Below are positions 9,092-17,934 of a DNA stretch of 64,000 nt, piece after piece. Source of the stretch: Acaryochloris sp. CRU_2_0 (lineage in GTDB: Bacteria; Cyanobacteriota; Cyanobacteriia; Thermosynechococcales; Thermosynechococcaceae); the NCBI GenBank assembly GCA_012034865.1, contig JAAUOM010000001.1, positions 62,001 to 126,000 on the forward strand. Reading direction: 5' to 3'. The translations under genes and the position numbers were made by a program. The first letter of the stretch is position 1, and each line of letters opens with the position of its first letter. The notes below the pieces were generated by a model. The model was not told the DNA's origin. It worked only from the letters and a program-made list of their open reading frames with translations, and searched no databases.

Positions 9092-10356
9092 TTCCAGACT
9101 TTTTCAGCATCCGCCAAGGCTTGGTCAACGGATTTGCGATTTGACATCGCCTCCCGCAAATTTTCGTACAGTATCTTCTGTAACTTTTTGATATCCTGGA
9201 CGCTGGGAATCAAAACCTCAGAATCTTTCAATTGACTGGCACTGAGGACACGAGCTTTATCCGTGGCATTGCTTTCCTCTGCTTTACTAAAGTAGGGATC
9301 ACTCAAGGATGTTTGGGTAGAAGGCAACACATTGGCTTGTTTGGAAAAAGCCAACTGATTCTCAGGATTAGTGATAAACAGGGCAAATTTTAGAGCCTCA
9401 TCGGGTTTATCCGTATCTTTAGGAATAACTAAATTCATAACGGCGACATTTCTCTTGCCCGTTGAACCCGTAATCTGAGGTGCAGCGGCAGATACCTTGG
9501 CAATATCAGGGGCATTGGTTTTGACGATGTCTAAGGACTGAGGGCTGGAGGAGATTAACGCTACATTACCCGACTGGTAAAAGTCTATGGCTCCTTTATG
9601 GTCTTCAGTGAGGACAGCGGGAGGAATTAACTTTTGTTGAAATAAATCTACCCAATACTGAAAGGCGGCTTTGCCCGCAGGGGTATTGAAAGCGGCTTTA
9701 TCTTGAGTATCGATGAGCTGCACTCCCATTTGCACAAAGGATTCCATCAATTCCCCTGAGCCTGTGGGATTGGTGGTAATGAAGAAAGCATATTTACCTG
9801 TTTTTTCTTTAATCTTCTGGGCGGCTTCAGCTAATTCAGCATAGGTTTGGGGCGGTTTTGTAACGCCTGCTTCATCAAAAATCGCTTTGTTATAGATGGC
9901 AATCCGAGAGGTTAAGTACCAGGGCACACCAAAGGTCTTGCCATTGAGAGAACTCGCTTCCCAAATATTGGCCAGGTAGCGATCGCGATCCGCTTTTGAA
10001 ATTGCTTTATCAAGATCTAACCAGCTTCCTTTCCCAGCTAATTGAAAGGCAAAATCAGGATTAAGATTGACGACATCCGGCGCAGTTTTACCTTCTATGG
10101 CAACCCTAATCTTGCTTTGCATCCCCGCCCAAGAAACGTCATCCCACTCAACCGTAACGCCAGGGTTTTCTTTCTCAAATTGATCAATGAGCGGCTCAAA
10201 ATAAGCACCAAACTTGTGTTTGGGCAGATCCATCGTCCAAAAGTCGAGGGTATTACCACTGCTTTGCGGTGCCGGGGTACAGCTAATTAGCCAACTCAGA
10301 AATATCCCTAGGAGGGTGAATACTCCAAAGCGTTGCCAAGTTTTGCGCTGAATCAT
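9073..10356 (-). CDS. Sugar-type ABC transporter substrate-binding lipoprotein
   Basis: A 427-residue extracellular solute-binding protein of family 1 (maltose/glycerol-3-phosphate class). The signal peptide ends in a lipobox LISC with Cys26, so the mature protein should be lipid-anchored on the outer face of the plasma membrane. Family features include NTLDFWTMDLP at the mature N-terminus, VNLNPDFAFQLAGKGSWLDLD and the hinge-region FGVPWYLTSR. No cognate permease or ATPase gene is adjacent, so it either works with components elsewhere or is orphaned. The ligand cannot be told. It converges on folC with a 19-bp overlap. Confidence 0.88.
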   Translation of the reverse strand: MIQRKTWQRFGVFTLLGIFLSWLISCTPAPQSSGNTLDFWTMDLPKHKFGAYFEPLIDQFEKENPGVTVEWDDVSWAGMQSKIRVAIEGKTAPDVVNLNPDFAFQLAGKGSWLDLDKAISKADRDRYLANIWEASSLNGKTFGVPWYLTSRIAIYNKAIFDEAGVTKPPQTYAELAEAAQKIKEKTGKYAFFITTNPTGSGELMESFVQMGVQLIDTQDKAAFNTPAGKAAFQYWVDLFQQKLIPPAVLTEDHKGAIDFYQSGNVALISSSPQSLDIVKTNAPDIAKVSAAAPQITGSTGKRNVAVMNLVIPKDTDKPDEALKFALFITNPENQLAFSKQANVLPSTQTSLSDPYFSKAEESNATDKARVLSASQLKDSEVLIPSVQDIKKLQKILYENLREAMSNRKSVDQALADAEKVWNQTVGG

Positions 10357-10851
10357 GGGTTTCTTATGTAGTGACTAGGTATGAGATTAATATCATTTCT
10401 TGATGATCAGGTTACCGATTGGGGTAGGGAAGATGAGGAAAGTAGGGGGAGCACTGCAACTCAATTTCGGAGAATTGGAATTAACTCAAGATATCGTGTA
10501 ACAGTTTACGCTGATTCGAATCACTTTCTTGTCAGTTTGTTCCCGAACATCAAGTTTCAACTGAAAACCGGGTTCCGATTGTCCAAGCTCTTGGCAGCCC
10601 CATTAATCCTAAAAAAGCTGGATCCGACTTTGGCAAGCAGGGGACACCGACCTGCGTTATGCTGGCTAATACTGGGTTAATAACATCTCGTTGATGGTAA
10701 TAACCCGCAAGCGGATACCCCAAAGTCTGAAGGCGATGCAACTATACCGTCGCAGTTGGCTGTTTTCAGTAGGTGTGTTCTGCTCTGCTGCTATCCTCTG
10801 TTGTGTCAGGCCGTTGCCCTTACTTTAAGCAAGATTCAGCAAACTGTTGGT
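10357..10851. other. Non-coding gap before the sensor kinase gene
   Basis: About 495 bp between the divergent solute-binding protein gene and the probable kinase start. Short frames here (for example 10381-10680 on the plus strand) have no recognisable product and look accidental. The gap should carry promoters for both flanking genes; I saw no clear promoter pair or structured element. Confidence 0.4.
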
Positions 10852-12900
10852 GTGAGCAAGTTGAACTCTTTGTTGCAGACGCTATTGACCGATTTACCGC
10901 AACTGCGATCGCAGATGTATTTTAAGTCCTCTTTGAATGCCCTGTGTCGGGCAATTGAAGATGTGGTACTAGCGGGAACCGAGGCTCCTTTAGTCATTGC
11001 TAGTTTCCAGCAGGAACGCTTTTATCGGCAAGAAACCCGCCGTTATCAACGCATTGCCCAACAAACCGATCAGGTGTATGTGCTGGCAGCACCGGAACCC
11101 GAATCCAGTTTTGCGATCGCCTCCGACTTCTACGAAACCATTCCCTTAAATGCCGATGACGGTTTAGCCAAAGAAAAACATCTGATCATTATTGGCCAAG
11201 ACTATACGGCCTGCTTGGTCTGCCGCGCTCAACAGATGGTTCTCAGCTCTATGGAGCAATCCCAGCGGTATGAGGGAATTTGGACTTTTGAGCGGGAGGT
11301 GAGTCTACATGCAGCCCAATTATTACTGGAGCGAATTACCCAGTATCGACCGGAGTTAACAGCCAAAGTTAACCAAGCCAAGGGGCGGTATTGGAAATCG
11401 ACCTCCTCAAAGCAGATGGGGCATCCCAGCCTACCTGTACTACAATCGCGGGTTTTTGGGGAGCGACTGGTGACCTACTTGCAGGCCAGCCAATATAAAT
11501 TATTGAAAGCCTATCGGGCCTTATCGGCAAAGGAGCGAAAAGAGCGTTTTGCCAACGCCATGACCGCCGCTATTCGTCGTTCTCTTGATCCCAAAGAAGT
11601 CTTAGCCGTTGCCGTTCATGAATTAGGAAAAGTCTTCGAGCACTGCCGCTGTATTCTGTATTGCTGTGAGCGTACCGATACCCAAGTCGAGATTGAATAC
11701 GAATTTGTGGCACCGGGTTTACCCGCTTTACAAGGCAAGCCATGGCCGATCAGTACCAATCCCCTGTTATCTGTTGCCCTTGCCCAAGAGCGGGCGATCG
11801 CCATTGCCGATGTTGCCGAACTCCAGATTCTCCAGCAAGATCCGGGATTTGCTACTGAGTTGGCTCAATGGCAAATTCGCTCTTGGCTAATTGCCCCTAT
11901 TCGCCATCAAGGGGAATTGTTAGGCGTGCTGGAGCTACATCATGGTGGTCCTCTCGTCTATCAATGGCATGAAAATGATATTGCCCTGATAGAAGCGATC
12001 TCAGCCCAAGCGGGTGTTGCCCTTACCCAAGCCCAAGCCTATACGGATTCAGAATCCCTCAATCGCAATTTAGCGGCTCTAGAGCAGACCCGCAGTAATT
12101 TGATCGCCATTGTCGGTCATGAGCTGCGGACGCCCTTATCCACCATTCAAGTCTGTTTAGAAAGCTTAGATAGCGAACCGGATATTTCTCCGGTTTTTCG
12201 CCAAGCGCTTTTAAGTACAGCCTTAGAAGATTTAGGCCGTCTGCGTGAGTTAATTCAAGATTTTTTAATTCTCTCGCGCTTAGAAGGTGGGCAAATCTAC
12301 AATCAGATTGAATCCATTGAATTTCAAGAAACCTTGGAGCTGGCCTTAAGTTCGCTGCGCTCTAGTATGAGCAGCAAAGATTTACCCACTATTACTGTGG
12401 ATATTGATCCCCACCTGCCGACGATTCAAGTGGATGCCCAAGGGCTAGAAGAAGTTCTCAACCGGGTCTTGGATAATGCGTGTAAGTTCACCGATACTGG
12501 CGGTGAAGTCACGATTCGAGCCATCACTGCCCAGGAAGACGCTTGTCTAGAGGTGATTATTGCTGATACGGGTCGAGGCATTGAGCCGAGTCAATTAGAA
12601 ACTATCTTCGACTCTTTTTATCAAGAAGAAGACTTTCTGCGCCGCAGTAAAGGGGGTACGGGCTTAGGACTGGCGATCTGCCGACAAGTGATTCAGGGGA
12701 TGCATGGTCACATTTGGGCTGAATCCGGAGGACGAGGGCAAGGCAGTGCGTTTCACTTTACGCTGCCATTGCAGGCCCCCCCGATATCAGATGATCCAAT
12801 CTCCGTCCCACAAACTTCTCGCAAATCCCTCAATTCATCGCCCAGCAAATCTGAAGCAGAGGAATTAGCCCCTGCGCAGGATCAAAGGGGACGAGCATAG
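10852..12900 (+). CDS. DICT-GAF sensor histidine kinase
   Basis: About 682 residues. The N-terminal part (YFKSSLNALCRAIEDVVL...FYRQETRRYQRIAQ) matches the DICT domain found in cyanobacterial light- or redox-linked signalling proteins. A GAF domain follows at about residues 240-410 (KVFEHCRCILYCCE...LGVLELHHGG), then a HisKA domain with the phospho-acceptor in VGHELRTPLS, and a HATPase with N-box (VLDNACKFT), G1 (IADTGRGI) and G2 (GGTGLGLAIC). No membrane segment is seen, so it is cytoplasmic. No response regulator is adjacent. The start is uncertain: the frame is open to 10756, and I chose GTG 10852 because family members begin near this point. It overlaps trpS by 19 bp at the 3' end. Confidence 0.85.
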   Translation: MSKLNSLLQTLLTDLPQLRSQMYFKSSLNALCRAIEDVVLAGTEAPLVIASFQQERFYRQETRRYQRIAQQTDQVYVLAAPEPESSFAIASDFYETIPLNADDGLAKEKHLIIIGQDYTACLVCRAQQMVLSSMEQSQRYEGIWTFEREVSLHAAQLLLERITQYRPELTAKVNQAKGRYWKSTSSKQMGHPSLPVLQSRVFGERLVTYLQASQYKLLKAYRALSAKERKERFANAMTAAIRRSLDPKEVLAVAVHELGKVFEHCRCILYCCERTDTQVEIEYEFVAPGLPALQGKPWPISTNPLLSVALAQERAIAIADVAELQILQQDPGFATELAQWQIRSWLIAPIRHQGELLGVLELHHGGPLVYQWHENDIALIEAISAQAGVALTQAQAYTDSESLNRNLAALEQTRSNLIAIVGHELRTPLSTIQVCLESLDSEPDISPVFRQALLSTALEDLGRLRELIQDFLILSRLEGGQIYNQIESIEFQETLELALSSLRSSMSSKDLPTITVDIDPHLPTIQVDAQGLEEVLNRVLDNACKFTDTGGEVTIRAITAQEDACLEVIIADTGRGIEPSQLETIFDSFYQEEDFLRRSKGGTGLGLAICRQVIQGMHGHIWAESGGRGQGSAFHFTLPLQAPPISDDPISVPQTSRKSLNSSPSKSEAEELAPAQDQRGRA

Positions 12901-13892
12901 CCTAAGACATCTTTAACGGTTGTCAGGGTTGTGGTTGCGATCGCAGCCGCTTGGTCTCTCCCTTTTTTCAGAACAGCCTGCAAATCCCGTGGGTGGGTCA
13001 TTAATTCCGTGTAACGCTCTTGAATAGGGCGCAGATCTTCAATCATCACCTCAGTCAGCAAGGGTTTAAATTGTCCCCAACCCATATCTGCACATTCTTG
13101 GGTCACAGCCGCTTTGGTTTTCCCAGACATCAGTAAATATAGAGTCAGAAGATTGTGGCATTCGGGTCGTTGTGGATCATCAAAACTCAAGCCTCTCACC
13201 GGATCGGTTTTACAGCGTTTAATTTTATTGTGGATTTGATCCGGCGTATCTAGCAAATTAATCCGGCTTTGTTCAGAAGGATCCGACTTAGACATCTTGT
13301 TGGTACCATCGGTCAGACTCATAATCCTGGCACCTTCTGGACGAATTAAAGGTTCAGGCAATTTCAAAATCGGTTGATCTTGTTGCCCATACTGAAAATT
13401 TAAGCGAGCGGCGATATCCCTTGTTAGTTCTAGATGTTGTTTTTGGTCTTCCCCCACGGGCACTAAATCCGCTTGGTACAGCAAGATATCCGCCGCCTGT
13501 AATACCGGGTAGTCGAGCAAGCCAATATTGACATTTTCACCCTGCTTAAGCGCCTTTTCCTTAAATTGAATCATCCGCTCCAACCAGTTCAGAGGCGTAA
13601 TGCAATTCAATAGCCAAGCCAGTTCGGTATGGGCAGAGATATGGGATTGGACAAAAATGGTGGTGTGGTTGAGATCTAAACCACAGGCAAGATAGAGGGC
13701 AGCCAAGGAATAAGTCTGATCGGCCAGGTGCTCAGGATCATGGGGAACCGTAATGGCATGTAAATCGGCAATAAAGAAATAGTTTTCATATTGACTTTGA
13801 GCTTCAACCCAATTGCGAATCGCCCCCAAGTAATTACCCAAATGAAGGGTGCCCGTAGGCTGGACACCGGAAAGAACACGTTGCTTACCCAT
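12882..13892 (-). CDS. trpS: Tryptophan-tRNA ligase
   Basis: A 336-residue class I aminoacyl-tRNA synthetase that charges tRNA-Trp. It contains the N-terminal GVQPTGTLHLGNYLG (HIGH-equivalent), LLNCITPLNWLERM, GEDQKQHLELTRDIA, and the KMSKS loop as NKMSKSDPS. Length and motifs are normal for bacterial TrpRS. It is convergent with the histidine kinase gene (19-bp overlap). Its long upstream region on the minus strand is shared with the riboswitch-like RNA coded on the other strand. Confidence 0.95.
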   Translation of the reverse strand: MGKQRVLSGVQPTGTLHLGNYLGAIRNWVEAQSQYENYFFIADLHAITVPHDPEHLADQTYSLAALYLACGLDLNHTTIFVQSHISAHTELAWLLNCITPLNWLERMIQFKEKALKQGENVNIGLLDYPVLQAADILLYQADLVPVGEDQKQHLELTRDIAARLNFQYGQQDQPILKLPEPLIRPEGARIMSLTDGTNKMSKSDPSEQSRINLLDTPDQIHNKIKRCKTDPVRGLSFDDPQRPECHNLLTLYLLMSGKTKAAVTQECADMGWGQFKPLLTEVMIEDLRPIQERYTELMTHPRDLQAVLKKGRDQAAAIATTTLTTVKDVLGYARPL

Positions 13893-14086
13893 GTTTGAAT
13901 TTAAATTTGTTAGAACACTATCAAAATCCTAAACTCAGGTGTGAACAAATAATGGTCTTCAAAATCATAGGTTGAGGAGTGGCCTCAAACTCCGCAAGAG
14001 TACTGAAAATGCCTGAAGGCAATAGCTGGAAAATTCAGTAGTTGTGCGGTTGGGCGATTCGGTTGGCGAAGTTACAGTAAGGTTAT

Positions 14087-14226
14087 TGGGCTGTCATACC
14101 CCCCGCATAAGCCCAGTTTAAGTCCCCGAAATGGCAACTTGTACCGAAAGGGCAAGGCGCAGATTAGCAGGCCTAAAATCCAAGCATTACGGGGTATGGA
14201 TGCTGCTAGTGTCGAAGGGACTTTCC
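14087..14226 (+). promoter_or_regulatory. Structured RNA resembling a c-di-GMP-I (GEMM) riboswitch
   Basis: Three-way junction found by eye. P1: AAGTCCC (14120-14126) with GGGACTT (14217-14223), continued by GGCA (14133-14136) with TGTC (14210-14213). P2: CTTG (14138-14141) with CAAG (14153-14156), capped by CC-GAAA-GG. P3: TAGCAG (14165-14170) with CTGCTA (14203-14208), containing CCTAAA and TATGG, which is close to the 11-nt GAAA-tetraloop receptor. GEMM-I aptamers share this plan (GGCAAA, GNRA-capped P2, ACGCAAAGC, receptor in P3), and the junction here reads GGCAA...GCGCA. It differs in several conserved bases, so ligand binding is unproven. A 5' hairpin TGGGCT/AGCCCA (14087-14115) has a TACCCC loop able to pair with GGGGTA in P3. 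A terminator follows within 10 nt. Confidence 0.5.
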
Positions 14227-14233
14227 TTAATCT

Positions 14234-14280
14234 ACAACAATGCCCTCTACAAAGGTTATACAGAGGGCATTGTTGTTTTT
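14234..14280 (+). terminator. Strong intrinsic terminator behind the riboswitch-like RNA
   Basis: Perfect 15-bp stem: ACAACAATGCCCTCT at 14234-14248 pairs with its exact complement at 14262-14276, with a 13-nt loop, and a T-run ends at 14280. The T-run lies on the plus-strand side only, so it ends plus-strand transcripts that have passed through the structured RNA. It is the natural expression platform of a transcriptional riboswitch, although no obvious anti-terminator pairing with the aptamer was found. Confidence 0.85.
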
Positions 14281-14377
14281 AAAACCCTAATGTTTCTGAA
14301 CAGTGTACAGATTCCAAGTCGTGGGTTAATCTTCAAGAAATTAAGGTTTGCTGAATTTCCTTGGGGGTAGAATTGTT

Positions 14378-14405
14378 TTGTCCTAGAATTGCTTGGTAGT
14401 ATAAT
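14378..14405 (+). promoter_or_regulatory. Sigma70-type promoter between the terminator and the PEP-CTERM gene
   Basis: TTGTCC at 14378-14383, a 16-bp spacer and a perfect TATAAT at 14400-14405, 180 bp before the ATG at 14585. If real, the gene has a riboswitch-independent transcript as well. Confidence 0.45.
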
Positions 14406-14584
14406 CACAAAAATAGCTTCAACGCTCTGAGGTTAAACCTTTTAAGCACTCTACATCTATAATTTATACCGAATCTCTGCAACTTTACATCATGTAGAGT
14501 CAAAATACGCCCTTTTTTGCAAGTTTGTGTTAAAGTCGACCAAGTTAGTGGGGAAACACTGAGTTAAGGATTGAATCATTAGCT

Positions 14585-15202
14585 ATGAAATCGTTAAGGA
14601 TCTTAGGTTCATTCACGACCTTGTCATTGGTAGTGTTGCACAACATCATCAATATCCCTGTCACTCATGCGGCTCAACTTGGTCTTGGAGATTCCCTAGA
14701 AGAAGAAATAAACCTTAAAACAAATATTGTGGGTAGTGATGTTTGTGCAGAGGAAGCCCCTGTGGTTTCACCAGAAGCGCTGCAAGAACCTGCTAATGTG
14801 AGTCAATCTTTAAGCTTAGGCTCCCATTTGATGGCTAATGTGGCTGCCACCGATGTTAATGTCAACTCACAACCTTCTCCAGCCTTAATTGCTCAGGACG
14901 TGCAGTTCGAAGATTGTGCTATTGGTGGGATTGCACCAGAAGGTGGATTGCCTGCTGCTGCGGGTTTCCCACTGGCTGCTGCTTTGATCCCTGCTGGTGC
15001 GGCTGCAATTGGTATTCCGCTGGCTTTGGGTGGAAGTGATGATCCGGGTTCACCAAGTAATCCTCCCGATAATAATCCGCCTCCTCTAGAGCCTATTCCA
15101 CCTAATGTTCCTGAGCCTGCTGAGGCAGCAACGGCTGGTCTTTTTGCCTGCTTGGGCATTACAGGTGTCATTGCTCGACGGAGAATGAATCGAGTCCTTT
15201 AA
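14585..15202 (+). CDS. PEP-CTERM sorted secreted protein
   Basis: A 205-residue protein with a Sec signal peptide (hydrophobic core at about residues 10-28, AAQLG cleavage region near 31) and a C-terminal PEP-CTERM signal: VPEPAEAA, then a hydrophobic stretch TAGLFACLGITGVIA, then RRR. The middle is low in complexity, rich in Ala, Gly and Pro (PPDNNPPPLEPIPP). PEP-CTERM proteins are processed by an exosortase and go to the surface or matrix, usually in strains that make exopolysaccharide; an exopolysaccharide cluster lies at the left of this window. No enzymatic domain is visible. It is downstream of the riboswitch-like element, which suggests control of surface or biofilm traits. Confidence 0.8.
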   Translation: MKSLRILGSFTTLSLVVLHNIINIPVTHAAQLGLGDSLEEEINLKTNIVGSDVCAEEAPVVSPEALQEPANVSQSLSLGSHLMANVAATDVNVNSQPSPALIAQDVQFEDCAIGGIAPEGGLPAAAGFPLAAALIPAGAAAIGIPLALGGSDDPGSPSNPPDNNPPPLEPIPPNVPEPAEAATAGLFACLGITGVIARRRMNRVL

Positions 15203-15335
15203 CTCCTTGTTTTTAATACCTTTGGTAAGTTGGTGTTGAGTCCATATCTGGGTGAGAACTCTTGTTAGAGGTGCTCAGACCCAAATTAGCAAGAACCTTT
15301 TCAACATTAGTCACTGCAAGTAGTCGCTGCTGATG

Positions 15336-16532
15336 TTAAGGGAGCAAAACGTTTTTTAGAACTCGTAAGATATTCAGTCCCATAATTTTGCCAATCTCGT
15401 CTGGTGTAAATCCCTCGGCTTGTAGGGCAGCGGTAATGAGGGGCAAACCCGTAACATCAAAGGGCATCTGAACCGCCCCATCAAAATCTGAGCCTAAGCT
15501 GACATGGTTCACACCGACGAGATCGGCAGTGTAACGAATGGCGGCTGCGATCGCACCCGCATCTTCTCCACAAACAGCCGTGGACCAAAATCCAATTCCA
15601 ATCACACCCCCCGTGTCGGCAATGGCTCTAATCTGAGAATCGGAGAGATTGCGAAGGTTATTACAAGTTCCTTGGACGCCCGTGTGCGATACCACTACGG
15701 GTTGCGTGCTCATGGCAACCACCTCGTCAATCACTGCGGGGGAGGAATGGGCTAAGTCTAGAAGCAAGTGCTGCTGTTGCGATCGCAGCACTACCTGCCG
15801 TCCTAAAGCTGTCAATCCGCCTTGACGGAGACCGTGAACGGATCCGCCTACCTCTGTATCAAAGAAATGGGCTAAGCCCAGCATTCTAAATCCTGCTGCA
15901 TATATGCGATCGACATTTTCTACGCGACCTTGCAAAGCTTGAACTCCTTCCAGTCCCAAAATCCCTGCTGTTAACTGGGGTTGCTGTTTTCGGTCTTGGA
16001 TAAGGGCTTGTAAGTCAGCTTGGGTTTGCACCAGTCGAAATTCACCTGAAGACTGAGCAGCCAATTGCTGAAGTTGTTTAGCTTGGTACAGAGCGCGCTC
16101 CAACAAACTATTCCAGGTTGAAGGTGGCCAACGTTGAATCAGCGCCAACTTGAGGATGTCATCGGAGCGCGAATCATTGCCCGCTAACTTGAGATTGCTA
16201 GGAATCTGGGTGACAACAGTAAAGGCTTGCAAGGCCACATTCGCTTGCTGTAACCGAGGCAGATCAACATGACCCCGTGGGTGGCGCTGGCTAAGATCAC
16301 GATGCCACAGGAGGGAATCGGCATGAAGATCGGCAATCCATAAGCTGTTGTGAACTTTAGCCATCGCAGGAGACACTGCGTAGGGTGGCGGATGCATCAC
16401 TGCGTTTAAGCGTTGGTCTATAACCATCGGCAATTGGACAAAGACAAGGTAAAGTGTGATTGCCACCCCAATAATGCGAATCCATCCCCAGCAGCTACCT
16501 CGTTTGCGACACCGTTGTTTGCGTTGAGCCAT
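15336..16532 (-). CDS. Membrane dipeptidase (peptidase M19)
   Basis: About 398 residues from the ATG at 16532 (MAQRKQR); the frame is open 30 codons further upstream but that part is unlike the family. A basic start and one membrane segment (WIRIIGVAITLYLVFVQLP) anchor it with the catalytic domain outside. M19 zinc-site motifs are visible: IADLHADSL, GLEGVQAL, LGLAHFFDT, LDLAHSS, VVSHTGVQG and LGSDFDG. M19 enzymes hydrolyse dipeptides, including those with a D-residue, so a role in peptide or peptidoglycan turnover is plausible. It is divergent from the TAXI protein gene, and the two 5' regions are only 75 bp apart. Confidence 0.88.
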   Translation of the reverse strand: MAQRKQRCRKRGSCWGWIRIIGVAITLYLVFVQLPMVIDQRLNAVMHPPPYAVSPAMAKVHNSLWIADLHADSLLWHRDLSQRHPRGHVDLPRLQQANVALQAFTVVTQIPSNLKLAGNDSRSDDILKLALIQRWPPSTWNSLLERALYQAKQLQQLAAQSSGEFRLVQTQADLQALIQDRKQQPQLTAGILGLEGVQALQGRVENVDRIYAAGFRMLGLAHFFDTEVGGSVHGLRQGGLTALGRQVVLRSQQQHLLLDLAHSSPAVIDEVVAMSTQPVVVSHTGVQGTCNNLRNLSDSQIRAIADTGGVIGIGFWSTAVCGEDAGAIAAAIRYTADLVGVNHVSLGSDFDGAVQMPFDVTGLPLITAALQAEGFTPDEIGKIMGLNILRVLKNVLLP

Positions 16533-16607
16533 GACCAAGCCTTTGATCTCTATTGTTATCCTACAATCAGGCATTGTTTCTATTTGAGTCTTCTCCTGCC
16601 CCGCGCT

Positions 16608-17906
16608 ATGAATCGAGGTCATCTTACCTTTGCTCTTTTGTTCGTGAGCCTGCTCACAGCAGGAGGATTTGCCGTCAGTTTAGTGCGGGAACATCGTCAA
16701 GTCCATGTCTTGAAGCTAGCCACGGCGAGTCCATCGGGTGAATACTATCGGTTTGGCCAAGCCTTGGCTAAAGTGGTGGCTCGCCATTATCCCCAGATTC
16801 AAATCGAAGTGGTTGCCACGGAAGGATCATCGCAGAATTTAGCCTTGATTAAGACAGACTCTGCTCAGCTCGCTTTTATTCAAGGGGATACATCGGTACA
16901 AGAGTCTGCCCAAGCCGTTGCGCTGCTGTTTCCTGAAGTCGCTCATGTCGTCGTGAACACCCAGTCTGGGATTGAAACGATGGCTGATCTGCAAGGAAAG
17001 CAGATTGTCTTACCCCCCAAGGGCAGTGGTTCCTATCAGTTGTTTATGCCAATTGCCCAACATTATGGGATCCAGGCGGCACAACTACAGCCCTTGTCCA
17101 CTACTGAGGCCTATAGCCAGTTACGCAGTGGCAAGGCTGATGTGTTCTTTCAAGTGATTCGCCCAGGTAGTACGGCTGTGCGTCAGTTGTTGCGATGGTC
17201 TACGACCGACCGGAGGTCATCGCCCACTCTGCGCTTACTCCCCATTGAGCAAATTGATGCTCTGCGTTTAACCTATCCTTATCTGGAAGAGGCATCCATT
17301 CCCCAAGGCACCTATGGCGGTGCCCAACCCGTGCCAGCACAAACGGTGAAAACGGTAGCAGTTCGGGCGCTGTTTGTGGCTCGTCGGCAGGTGAGTGAGG
17401 AGGTGATGTATGCCATCACCCGTGTCCTTCAGGATCGAAAGATGGAACTCGTGGCTGCCTATCCACCTGCGTTTACGATTGAACCGCCCCCGTCTCAAGG
17501 GATTTTGGGTTGGCCCATGCATCCAGGGGCTGAGCGATATTACAACAAGAATCAACCCACCTTTTGGGTGCAATATGCTGAACCGTTAGGATTACTCCTA
17601 TCCTTAGGTGTTTTGGTCGCTTCCAGCCTCTGGCAACTGCGATTGCGATTAGTCGGACGCCAGAAAAACCGTGCGGATATGTATAATCTGCAACTGTTGG
17701 AGCTAATTGAAGTCATTCAAAATACGCTCGATCTAGAGGAACTTAACCAAGCCCGCCAGCGCTTGTTTGCCATTTTGCAAGCGGTCGTGATTGATTTAGA
17801 CAAGGATCGCATTTCTCCTGAATCCTTTCAGTCGTTTACTTTGCCTTGGGAGTTGGCGATCGCAACCCTACGCCATCAAGAAACTCTTCTGCTCAAGACG
17901 CCTTAG
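16608..17906 (+). CDS. TAXI-type solute-binding protein with C-terminal membrane anchor
   Basis: About 432 residues from the ATG at 16608. An N-terminal membrane segment or uncleaved signal (LTFALLFVSLLTAGGFAVSL) is followed by a TAXI domain (KLATASPSGEYYRFGQALAK; TEGSSQNLALIKTDSAQLAFIQGD) of the kind that feeds TRAP transporters. After it comes a second membrane segment (PLGLLLSLGVLVASSLW, about residue 330) and a cytoplasmic, mostly helical tail of about 85 residues (LELIEVIQNTLDLEELNQARQRL). Ordinary TAXI receptors end after the binding domain, and no TRAP permease gene is near, so this may be a membrane sensor rather than a transporter part (inference). Confidence 0.82.
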   Translation: MNRGHLTFALLFVSLLTAGGFAVSLVREHRQVHVLKLATASPSGEYYRFGQALAKVVARHYPQIQIEVVATEGSSQNLALIKTDSAQLAFIQGDTSVQESAQAVALLFPEVAHVVVNTQSGIETMADLQGKQIVLPPKGSGSYQLFMPIAQHYGIQAAQLQPLSTTEAYSQLRSGKADVFFQVIRPGSTAVRQLLRWSTTDRRSSPTLRLLPIEQIDALRLTYPYLEEASIPQGTYGGAQPVPAQTVKTVAVRALFVARRQVSEEVMYAITRVLQDRKMELVAAYPPAFTIEPPPSQGILGWPMHPGAERYYNKNQPTFWVQYAEPLGLLLSLGVLVASSLWQLRLRLVGRQKNRADMYNLQLLELIEVIQNTLDLEELNQARQRLFAILQAVVIDLDKDRISPESFQSFTLPWELAIATLRHQETLLLKTP

Positions 17907-17934
17907 CGCTGGAGGGATGCTTTGTAGATGGGGG

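Noticed and set aside
10381-10680. 99-residue open frame before the histidine kinase gene
   Set aside because: No recognisable domain, no ribosome site and no neighbours; probably chance.
14041-14280. RNase P RNA, tmRNA, 6S or SRP RNA as identity of the structured RNA
   Set aside because: Signature segments of these RNAs (for example GAGGAAAGTCC/ACAGAA of RNase P, the tRNA-like end of tmRNA, the SRP GGAAG loop) are not present in the right order.
14131-14370. 79-residue open frame on the plus strand
   Set aside because: It lies across the riboswitch-like RNA and the terminator stem, has no family resemblance, and its codons are explained by the RNA structure.
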